A DNA stretch of 5,175 bases, from positions 1 to 5,175 of the forward strand of contig DUIP01000175.1 of assembly GCA_013330285.1 (NCBI GenBank), given 5' to 3'. Shown here one piece after another: positions 1-5,175 of this stretch (position 1 is the stretch's first letter; every line of letters starts with the position of its first letter). Position numbers and translations under genes: made by a program. The DNA is from Candidatus Poseidoniaceae archaeon. GTDB lineage: Archaea; Thermoplasmatota; Poseidoniia; Poseidoniales; Poseidoniaceae. The notes below the pieces were generated by a model. That model was not told the DNA's origin. It saw nothing but the letters and a program-made list of their open reading frames with translations, and did no database searches.

Positions 1-425
1 GTCATACAGATCAGCCCTTCGTACGTGTTGGCTTCGAGGGATTCAAGTGCCATCTGGAGTGCTTTTGTTTTCCCTTGACGGCGTTCCATTTCGATGACTG
101 TTGAATCGTTGAATGCCCCTTGATTGGTCTTGAGCCAAGATTCAATCCGCTTGACTGTGTCATCAGTTGATGCAGAGTCAATAATCAGCAGCGAGGGTTT
201 TTTTCCATCCTGAGCCGCAAGGTTCTCCAATTTTTTCTCGATGATCAGTGCTTCATTCCACACCGGAAGCACGACGGTGAGAGGATGTTCCGACTCGGCC
301 TGCATTGATTTGGGGTACAACAAGGGGGTCTTGCGCCACCGTCCTACCGACAAGCGGTGCATGAGGAATGGTCCAAAGGCAGCGGCTGCCAATCCAACTT
401 CTGCCAGGGCAGGAATCCAGACCAT
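1..425 (-). CDS. Family 2 glycosyltransferase, N-terminal part (cut by left edge)
   Basis: Reading the minus strand from the ATG at 425-423 gives 141 complete codons that run off the left end, so the C-terminus is missing. Residues about 2-22 are hydrophobic (PALAEVGLAAAAFGPFLMHRL) and are followed by a basic stretch (RLSVGRWRK), which looks like a membrane anchor with a cytoplasmic positive flank. The GT-A fold then begins: TVVLPVWNE (residues 50-58), LLIIDSASTDDT (79-90) and RQGKTKAL (116-123) match the first strand, the nucleotide-binding loop and the GKxxAL segment of GT2 enzymes. The window stops at LICMT, just where the DxD metal-binding motif would be expected. The family moves a sugar from a nucleotide donor to a lipid-linked or growing glycan acceptor at the inner membrane face. 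This ATG is the only start after the in-frame stop at 506-504 that keeps the hydrophobic segment. Donor and acceptor cannot be told. GT2 assignment is secure; anchor orientation is inferred. Confidence 0.88.
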   Translation of the reverse strand, partial: MVWIPALAEVGLAAAAFGPFLMHRLSVGRWRKTPLLYPKSMQAESEHPLTVVLPVWNEALIIEKKLENLAAQDGKKPSLLIIDSASTDDTVKRIESWLKTNQGAFNDSTVIEMERRQGKTKALQMALESLEANTYEGLICM

Positions 426-523
426 GGCTCTTTGAGCATCGCTCCCCCCTTGATACCTCCCATGAAAGAGGCGTAGGCTATGCCTGTTTGAAGCGGTACA
501 TCTTCAACCCGAGGCGCAGTGCC
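426..523. promoter_or_regulatory. Divergent intergenic region between GT2 and GT4 genes
   Basis: This 98-base gap separates two genes that point away from each other, so promoters for both should lie here or inside the gene starts. I see no convincing TATA box, -10/-35 pair or operator. A GAGG at 511-514 lies nine bases before the ATG at 524 and could serve as the ribosome binding site of the plus-strand gene. The role is inferred from gene geometry, not from a recognised site. Confidence 0.35.
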
Positions 524-1522
524 ATGTTCATGCCAAAGGTGCTTCACATCGGCCCATGTGATTCACCGGGCGGCATGGCGAACGTCATGCGTATCTTGGC
601 CGAACATCCGCCTGAAGGATGGGATGCAGAACTTCTCCCATCCCATGTGGTTGGCTCACCATGGGCGAAATGGAGGGCGTACAGAAAGGCCCGAGCCACA
701 CTCAAGGGCATGCTAAGCAATCCAGAGCAACGCCCCGATGTGGTTCATTTGCATACCGCTGCGGACTGGTCGTGGTATAGGAAAATGAAATTTTTACGTA
801 TTTTACAGAGAAACGCAATACCTGCCATTGTCCATATTCACTCTGGCAAGTTTGATGCTTGGCTCAATTCGTGTTCTTCACGAAAGCAGGGGCTCATTCA
901 CAAGATATTGCAACATCCGTTGACAACTGGTGTTGTTCTCAGTCATGCTTGGAAGTGTCGTCTTGAATCCCAACTTGGAGAATTGTTGGTGGTATCCAAT
1001 CCGATCAAGCTTGGACTTGAGCCTTCAACCGAACCAAGATTGAAACATAATCTCCTCCTTTTGGGAAGAGATTCTGCGGTTAAGGGTCATGATTTCGCCA
1101 TCGAATTAGCCAGGCATTTACGAAATGAATTTTCTGAATTAACGCTTACCTTGACTGGTAGAACTCAAGCGGAGCCAAGTTGGATTCGTGGGTTGGGTTG
1201 GGTCGCTGAGGATGAAAAACTGCGTTTGTTGCAGAAATCGTCAATCTTACTGGTGCCATCCGAGTATGAAGGCCAACCAATGGTGGTGCTCGAAGCGTTG
1301 GCATGTGGTCTTCCAGTTTGTGTCAGTGACCGTTTGGTTGATGTTCCTGAGGGCGTAGAAGTCGCTACGTATGGCGATATTGAGCACTGGGGCCGGGTGA
1401 TTTCAGAACTTCTGACTTCCCCGCCTGATGAAGGCAAGTTACTCGAATCCAGTCAGCCTTACCGTATTGAAAGCATATCGAACGAATGGAAACGGGTTTA
1501 CGAGTCTGCCATTGTGCGGTGA
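524..1522 (+). CDS. GT4-family (GT-B fold) glycosyltransferase
   Basis: A complete 332-residue GT-B glycosyltransferase, a normal length for the GT1/GT4 group. The N-terminal Rossmann half opens with KVLHIGPCDSPGGMANVMR (residues 5-23), whose GGM is the usual glycine loop, and contains DVVHLHTAADW (72-82) and IVHIHSGKFD (102-111), the typical histidine strands. The C-terminal half has VVSNPIKLG (156-164), the donor-side LLLLGRDSAVKGHD (177-190) and the E-x7-E motif, E249 to E257, inside SEYEGQPMVVLEALACGLPV. It should transfer a sugar from a nucleotide donor with retention of configuration, probably on the cytoplasmic membrane face. The open frame extends back to 368, but that would overlap the divergent GT2 gene and add non-homologous-looking sequence. 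ATG 524 is chosen because of GAGG nine bases upstream; ATG 530 is an equal alternative. Its 3' end overlaps the convergent neighbour by 25 bases. The sugar is unknown. Confidence 0.9.
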   Translation: MFMPKVLHIGPCDSPGGMANVMRILAEHPPEGWDAELLPSHVVGSPWAKWRAYRKARATLKGMLSNPEQRPDVVHLHTAADWSWYRKMKFLRILQRNAIPAIVHIHSGKFDAWLNSCSSRKQGLIHKILQHPLTTGVVLSHAWKCRLESQLGELLVVSNPIKLGLEPSTEPRLKHNLLLLGRDSAVKGHDFAIELARHLRNEFSELTLTLTGRTQAEPSWIRGLGWVAEDEKLRLLQKSSILLVPSEYEGQPMVVLEALACGLPVCVSDRLVDVPEGVEVATYGDIEHWGRVISELLTSPPDEGKLLESSQPYRIESISNEWKRVYESAIVR

Positions 1523-2598
1523 ATTCCATCCTTGAGGTTCGTGATGGCTTTGTCCCAACCGCAATGCTGCTCAGCGAAAGCCCGGACTTCTAGAGATTGG
1601 ACATTGTCATGAGTTGTGAAATTTTTAAGATATTCAAGGCCGACTTCGTGGAAGTCTTCCTGGGCTGCTAGCACAAACCATGGCATCTCATGCTCCAGTC
1701 GATGCCCTTCATGGTCCACGCCAAACACGCATAAGCCGGATGCGAGGTACTCACTTCGTTTGAGTGGACTGGCGAGAACCCATGCTGTTCGTTTGGGCAT
1801 GGGCAATATTCCAATGTGGCACGCAGCAATTTCTTGCGCTACTTTGGCTTGTTCCATTTTGTCTTTCACCTCAATATAGTCGACTTCAGAAGCAATCGAA
1901 TGTAGATCTGTTGTGGCGTCCCCTTCTCCAATTAATTTGAGGTTGATTTCAACACCACCTTGGTGGGCCTTGTGCGCAAGCATAACCGCGGCCATAATTC
2001 CCCGATGGCGATCTAATCGCCCATGATAGACCATGGTAAGGGCCTCATGTTTTTTCATTGGCTTGAACAAATTCAGATCAACACCAGCTGGAAGAATAGA
2101 GGTTTTTTTGTGACCGATTTCCAAATCTACAAATCGTTTGTGCGCTGGTGAAACAACGAAACCAAGAACATCCTGTTCGCGGGCGATTGACCATGCTTTT
2201 CGCCACGAACGCCATTGTAACCATCCCAAGAGTCCGGCATCGGCTGGAGGACTTCGATCCATCAGCATCCATCGAATACCAAGTCTGTTTAGCGTGGGAG
2301 CAATTCTTCGAGCAACCCGCCATTCCACCACAGCAATGGTTTTGGATGAATCCAGTTGGTTTTTTTCGAGCCATTGAACCATGTTGCTTGCAAGAGATGA
2401 GGCTTGAAACCCTCTACGCGAAGATCTTGAAAGGGTGGTATGCACAAACCCCTCCTCCTCAACAGGAACATGCTCGTCTCCATTGATCAATTGAACCTCA
2501 AATCCATCGTTCAACAAACCGTGAATCAAGGCTTGCTGAGTGGTGGAACACAAGTCCGTGAATGATCGTGCGGTCAGCCAGAGAATTTTCATGATCAT
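1498..2598 (-). CDS. GT4-like glycosyltransferase with degenerate E-x7-E motif
   Basis: A complete 366-residue GT-B glycosyltransferase. It starts MIMKILWLTARSF, followed by an N-terminal domain with an STTQQALIHGLL helix (residues 18-29). The linker carries SILPAGVDLNLFKP (167-180), a hallmark of GT4 enzymes, then MVYHGRLDRHRGI (189-201), the donor-binding strand and loop, and LKLIGEGD (220-227). In the active-site region, SPLKRSEYLASGLCV (277-291) keeps the second glutamate (E283), but position 275, where the first glutamate of E-x7-E would fall, is leucine. ATG 2598 overlaps the TGA of the epimerase gene as TGATG, which suggests translational coupling. GTG 2601 and ATG 2592 (MKILWLT) are alternatives. 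It therefore probably forms an operon with the epimerase and may use its product, which is inference. The 3' end overlaps the plus-strand GT4 gene. Donor and acceptor are unknown. Confidence 0.87.
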   Translation of the reverse strand: MIMKILWLTARSFTDLCSTTQQALIHGLLNDGFEVQLINGDEHVPVEEEGFVHTTLSRSSRRGFQASSLASNMVQWLEKNQLDSSKTIAVVEWRVARRIAPTLNRLGIRWMLMDRSPPADAGLLGWLQWRSWRKAWSIAREQDVLGFVVSPAHKRFVDLEIGHKKTSILPAGVDLNLFKPMKKHEALTMVYHGRLDRHRGIMAAVMLAHKAHQGGVEINLKLIGEGDATTDLHSIASEVDYIEVKDKMEQAKVAQEIAACHIGILPMPKRTAWVLASPLKRSEYLASGLCVFGVDHEGHRLEHEMPWFVLAAQEDFHEVGLEYLKNFTTHDNVQSLEVRAFAEQHCGWDKAITNLKDGIHRTMADS

Positions 2599-3557
2599 CA
2601 CTTGGTATTGAGTCGGTCGAGTATCTGCTCTCTTAATCCATCTTCAAAAGCAATGCTTGGGGACCATTGGGTATCGTTTTGGATGCGTTGAATACTTGCA
2701 GCAGAACGTTGAATGTCTCCCAAACGGGCGGGTTTGTGTAATGGTTTGAGGAGCGGAATTTCTGGACGAATCGTTGTGAAAACCCCTTGGATGGTTTGAA
2801 CCAAATCCAATAAAGAACATTCAGTTTCAGTTGCGATATTGTAGACATGATGAAACCGTTCTTGCCAAGGAATGGTCGAAAACATGAGAAGCGCTTTCGC
2901 AACATCATCGACATGAATAAAATCCCGGGTTTGTAATCCGTCTCCAAAAATGATTGGTTGATCTCCTTGTGAGATGAGTTCGATGAATTTTGGAATGACG
3001 GCAGCATAGGCGCCATCAGACCTTTGGCCTGTACCATAGACATTGAATAATCGAAGAGCGAGCGCTTCCATTCCTTGCTCGCGAGCTTTCAAGATTTGCT
3101 CTTCATTAAGCCATTTTGATTCAGCGTAAGGTGAATGAAAATGTCCTGCTTCATCTTCGTCAAGAGGCAAAGCATCTGCAGTCCCATAGACTGCTGCGCT
3201 CGAAGCGATAATGAATCTCGAAACTCCGTGCTTGATTGCGGCATCGATCAGCACGCTTGCCCCTCCTACATTCACAGCATGGTTTTCCTCAGGGTGCTGC
3301 ATTGAATACGGAACTGAGACTTGGGCGGCAAGATGAATCACAGCATCACAGTTCAACATGATCTCGTCAACTAGGTTCTCGTCACGTATGTCTCCGAGCG
3401 TGACATTAATTCCTTCAGTTTCAAGTCCTTGAAATGTTGATTCTAGACCAGTGGATAGATTGTCAAGAACATGAACAGACCAACCCATTTTTTGAGCAAG
3501 TCTCGCAGTGTGACAACCAATGAACCCAGCACCCCCAGTGATCAGGACTCTTGGCAT
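2598..3557 (-). CDS. NAD-dependent UDP-hexose 4-epimerase (extended SDR, GalE/WbpP-like)
   Basis: A complete 319-residue extended short-chain dehydrogenase. It interconverts UDP-gluco and UDP-galacto sugars through a 4-keto intermediate, in the cytoplasm. Visible motifs are the Rossmann ITGGAGFIG (residues 6-14), D32 in LDNLSTG for the NAD ribose, GDIRD (55-59), HLAAQVSVPYS (75-85), the catalytic S120, Y144 and K148 (IASSAAVYG and YAESK), LFNVYG (170-175), QTRDFIHVDD (209-218) and ARLGDIQRS (277-285). S285 aligns with the gatekeeper position that is tyrosine (Y299) in E. coli GalE and serine (S306) in WbpP. A small residue there allows N-acetylated substrates, so UDP-GlcNAc/UDP-GalNAc or the uronic acid forms are likely. 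An ATG preceded by GGTGAGG fixes the start. The gene is first in a two-gene unit with the GT4 downstream. A related UDP-glucuronate or other SDR epimerase cannot be ruled out, so no gene symbol is given. Confidence 0.92.
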   Translation of the reverse strand: MPRVLITGGAGFIGCHTARLAQKMGWSVHVLDNLSTGLESTFQGLETEGINVTLGDIRDENLVDEIMLNCDAVIHLAAQVSVPYSMQHPEENHAVNVGGASVLIDAAIKHGVSRFIIASSAAVYGTADALPLDEDEAGHFHSPYAESKWLNEEQILKAREQGMEALALRLFNVYGTGQRSDGAYAAVIPKFIELISQGDQPIIFGDGLQTRDFIHVDDVAKALLMFSTIPWQERFHHVYNIATETECSLLDLVQTIQGVFTTIRPEIPLLKPLHKPARLGDIQRSAASIQRIQNDTQWSPSIAFEDGLREQILDRLNTK

Positions 3558-3657
3558 ACCCTGTCCTCACCTTGGTTGTTGATGAGTCTTCGGTAATTGT
3601 ATTGATAGTACTGCACGATTGAAGCAACTTCATAGGTTGAGACAGAAACTACCTCTC
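3558..3657. promoter_or_regulatory. Divergent promoter region between epimerase operon and PP-loop gene
   Basis: The genes on each side are transcribed outward from this 100-base gap, so both promoters should be here. The most AT-rich part, about 3594-3610 (TAATTGTATTGATAGTA), could supply a -10 or TATA-like element for either strand. For the plus strand, TTGTTG at 3576-3581 followed 18 bases later by TATTGA is a weak bacterial-type pair. Neither is near consensus. If the PP-loop protein starts at TTG 3619 instead of ATG 3658, the gap shrinks to 61 bases. Confidence 0.35.
3565..3571 (-). promoter_or_regulatory. Shine-Dalgarno site of the epimerase gene
   Basis: On the minus strand GGTGAGG sits seven bases before the ATG at 3557. 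It overlaps the GGAGGTGA complement of the 16S rRNA 3' end, and it supports the chosen start of the epimerase. It is the clearest ribosome binding site in the window. Confidence 0.6.
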
Positions 3658-5061
3658 ATGCTCAGGCGGGTACTCATGCGGCGCGCCTACAACGCAGGTC
3701 GCTGGGATGCCGCTCGCACCCATGCCTCACATTTGTTGTCACGACCGAGCGAACAGACCCTTGCTCGCTCAGTCATTGTACGCTCGTATTGGAATGAAGG
3801 GCGCTTTCAAGAATTGGTAGATTGTACCAAAGAGTGGCACGATGAACTGTCTCATTCCTACCGTGAACAAGCCATTGATCGGCTGAAAGTCACCGGTGGA
3901 GCAAAAAAATTAACCATGATGAAGGAAGAGAAATTACAACGTTTACGCGATGACCAACCACAGCCAAAGGTCCCAATCAACTGGTCTGCAGAGCACATGG
4001 ATGCAAATTTTTCCCAGGAAGGAAGTCGCGTTTGGTTCCGCTATCCAGAGGGGTATGTCTTTTGGGACATGCCTTCAGATTATGATTTGCAATCGACCCA
4101 CCCTGCGTTGTTGTGCTTAACTGCTGAGGTTTTGCTTTCACCTTGGATTTCAAGTTCAAAGAGCCCATTGCCAAAGGGGCGCACACTGGGGGAGCGGGCA
4201 AGTCTCTCGTTTTCCGCAGGAACGGATTCGACCGCTGCCGCCGCAGTCATGGGCGACTCCACATTGCTAGGCTACCATCGCCGCTCGTTTGATTCGATGT
4301 TGGATCACCGAAATGCAGAGCGCCTCATCAACCATCTCAATTCAACAGGTGAGCGAGAAGTACTCTCAATTTCTTCAAATCATGAACTCATTCGAACGAA
4401 CCATGGAAAACCGGTTGGGTTTTCCACCGATTTTGCATGTGCTTCACACCTTCTCCTCTTGGCGGACCATTTCGATTTAGGAGCGATTGGATTTGGCATG
4501 CCCATTGACAACACCTATCTTTGGAAAGGGCGGAAATTTCGAAAATTCGAAGAAACACAGTATTACACTTACTGGACCAAGCGATTTGCTCAAGCAGGGC
4601 TCGACTTGCTCTTCCCTGTATCTTCCATTTCCGAGGCCGGTGCGTTGATGGTCGTCAAGGCTTCACCCTGGCTGGAACACCTCAATTCCTGTATGCGAGG
4701 CGACGGAGTGAAAGGTTGCGGACGATGTTGGAAATGCTTCCACAAAAACGGCCCACTAGGAAGGAAAATGGACCCACACAGCAAAGAGATTCAAATTTTG
4801 TTAAACAAGATGCCATTGCGAACCGCTCAGCATGCGTTGTGGGCGATTCAAAAACTGAAGCTTGAACACTTGGTCCCGCACTTATCTGATGAGTTAAAAT
4901 CGCCTCTTGATTGGTGGGAGGAAGCGTATCGCCCTGGATTAGATTTAATCCAACAACCTTGGAGAGATATTGTCCAAGAAAGAACTGAAAAATGGCTCCC
5001 ATACATGCAAGAGGAAAAGATGTTGCAATGTGTAAATCTGTTTCCTCAGTATCCTGTTTAA
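3658..5061 (+). CDS. PP-loop ATP-pyrophosphatase-like protein with TPR-like N-terminus and QueC-like zinc site
   Basis: A protein of about 467 residues of no recognised specific function. Residues about 5-60 contain two TPR-like helix pairs (RRAYNAGRWDAARTHA and RSYWNEGRFQELVDC). A helical linker and a tryptophan-rich segment follow (GSRVWFRYPEGYVFWDMP, 122-139). The core has SLSFSAGTDSTAAAA (182-196), a PP-loop of the SGGxDS type with alanine in place of the first glycine. This fold hydrolyses ATP to AMP and pyrophosphate to adenylate a substrate. Near the end, SCMRGDGVKGCGRCWKC (344-360) gives C345, C354, C357 and C360, spaced like the zinc knuckle of QueC (7-cyano-7-deazaguanine synthase), and the preceding ISEAGALMVVKASPWL resembles the helix before that knuckle. 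It stands among glycosyltransferases, so it may modify a glycan precursor, which is inference. ATG 3658 is preferred over TTG 3619, which adds 13 basic residues; neither has a good ribosome binding site. It may match an existing uncharacterised family that I cannot check. Confidence 0.82.
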   Translation: MLRRVLMRRAYNAGRWDAARTHASHLLSRPSEQTLARSVIVRSYWNEGRFQELVDCTKEWHDELSHSYREQAIDRLKVTGGAKKLTMMKEEKLQRLRDDQPQPKVPINWSAEHMDANFSQEGSRVWFRYPEGYVFWDMPSDYDLQSTHPALLCLTAEVLLSPWISSSKSPLPKGRTLGERASLSFSAGTDSTAAAAVMGDSTLLGYHRRSFDSMLDHRNAERLINHLNSTGEREVLSISSNHELIRTNHGKPVGFSTDFACASHLLLLADHFDLGAIGFGMPIDNTYLWKGRKFRKFEETQYYTYWTKRFAQAGLDLLFPVSSISEAGALMVVKASPWLEHLNSCMRGDGVKGCGRCWKCFHKNGPLGRKMDPHSKEIQILLNKMPLRTAQHALWAIQKLKLEHLVPHLSDELKSPLDWWEEAYRPGLDLIQQPWRDIVQERTEKWLPYMQEEKMLQCVNLFPQYPV

Positions 5062-5083
5062 TTCGGAATAATCGAAGGATATC

Positions 5084-5109
5084 AAAAAGCCCACCCTAAA
5101 GGGTGGGGC
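5084..5109 (-). terminator. Intrinsic terminator hairpin, oriented for minus-strand transcription
   Basis: CCCACCC (5090-5096) and GGGTGGG (5101-5107) form a perfect seven-base-pair GC-rich stem with a TAAA loop. On the minus strand it is followed at once by GC and then five T residues (5088-5084), the classic hairpin-plus-U-run arrangement. On the plus strand no T-run follows, so it is a poorer terminator for the PP-loop gene, which stops at 5061. It most likely ends a minus-strand transcript entering from the right, while possibly stopping plus-strand transcripts as well. Confidence 0.65.
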
Positions 5110-5110
5110 A

Positions 5111-5175
5111 TCCGATGGACTGAAGAGGCATCGGTCAAACCGAGTGTTGATGAGCGAAGATGTTGGGCTTCGAGA
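5111..5175. other. Right-edge stretch with several small inverted repeats, no gene assigned
   Basis: Short inverted repeats are CCGATG/CATCGG (5112-5117 with 5129-5134), TCGGT/ACCGA (5131-5135 with 5139-5143) and CGAAG/CTTCG (5155-5159 with 5168-5172). The first two share bases, so they exclude each other. On the minus strand one frame reads SKPNIFAHQHSV and ends at a TGA at 5137-5135, 28 bases before the terminator hairpin, so it could be the tail of a gene beyond the window. That is too short to support a CDS call. A structured RNA is also possible. Confidence 0.25.

Noticed and set aside
241..435. Plus-strand open frame of 64 codons inside the GT2 gene
   Set aside because: It is antisense to clear GT2 motifs, and its peptide has no recognisable features.
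368..523. N-terminal extension of the plus-strand GT4 back to the ATG at 368
   Set aside because: The added 52 residues overlap the antisense start of the GT2 gene, carry no GT motif, and precede MFMPKVLHIG, which is a normal GT-B N-terminus.
344..547. Minus-strand open frame of 67 codons near the GT2/GT4 junction
   Set aside because: It lies in a different frame from the GT2 gene, overlaps both gene starts, and its translation shows no domain or motif.
2148..2486. Plus-strand open frame of 112 codons antisense to the second GT4
   Set aside because: The opposite strand encodes a continuous glycosyltransferase with motifs on both sides; this frame is a shadow with no motif.
2633..3043. Minus-strand open frame of 136 codons within the epimerase gene
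   Set aside because: It is a second frame of the same strand under a complete epimerase with all catalytic motifs, and its translation is not family-like.
4682..5002. Minus-strand open frame of 106 codons under the PP-loop gene
   Set aside because: It is antisense to the conserved cysteine knuckle and C-terminal helices and shows no motif of its own.
5117..5155. C/D-box-like small RNA (CTGA at 5120-5123 and TTGATGA at 5147-5153)
   Set aside because: The D-like box comes before the C-like box, the C box departs from RUGAUGA, and no terminal stem or guide layout is seen.
1..5175. CRISPR array, tRNA, rRNA or insertion sequence
   Set aside because: No regularly spaced repeats, no cloverleaf, no rRNA-like segment, and no transposase motif or terminal inverted repeats were seen on either strand.

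Overview
The window is part of a surface-glycan (polysaccharide, LPS or glycoprotein sugar) biosynthesis region from a mesophilic-looking prokaryote of middling GC content. The sequence does not settle the domain. A GGTGAGG Shine-Dalgarno site, CGN-rich arginine codons and a hairpin-plus-T5 terminator fit a bacterium. The same traits, with weak promoters, would also fit a planktonic euryarchaeon, so no taxon is claimed.

Layout from left to right: (1) 1-425, minus strand: the 5' part of a family-2 glycosyltransferase with an N-terminal membrane anchor, cut by the left edge just before its expected DxD motif. (2) 426-523: a short divergent intergenic gap. (3) 524-1522, plus strand: a GT4/GT-B glycosyltransferase. 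(4) 2598-1498, minus strand: a second, divergent GT4-type glycosyltransferase whose 3' end overlaps gene 3 tail to tail by 25 bases. (5) 3557-2598, minus strand: an extended-SDR UDP-hexose 4-epimerase, directly upstream of gene 4 and joined to it by a TGATG stop/start overlap. (6) 3558-3657: a divergent promoter-containing gap. (7) 3658-5061, plus strand: a protein of about 467 residues with a TPR-like N-terminus, a PP-loop ATP-pyrophosphatase motif and a QueC-like four-cysteine zinc site. (8) 5062-5175: non-coding as far as can be seen, with a strong hairpin that is a proper terminator only on the minus strand, plus several weaker hairpins.

How the genes may work together (inference): the epimerase supplies a UDP-galacto-type sugar, probably including N-acetylated forms because its gatekeeper residue is serine. 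The co-transcribed GT4, the other GT4 and the membrane-anchored GT2 would transfer sugars in sequence. The PP-loop protein is the unusual member. Enzymes of this fold activate a substrate as an adenylate, so it could amidate or otherwise nitrogen-modify a sugar acid or another precursor of the glycan. No known function can be assigned from sequence alone.
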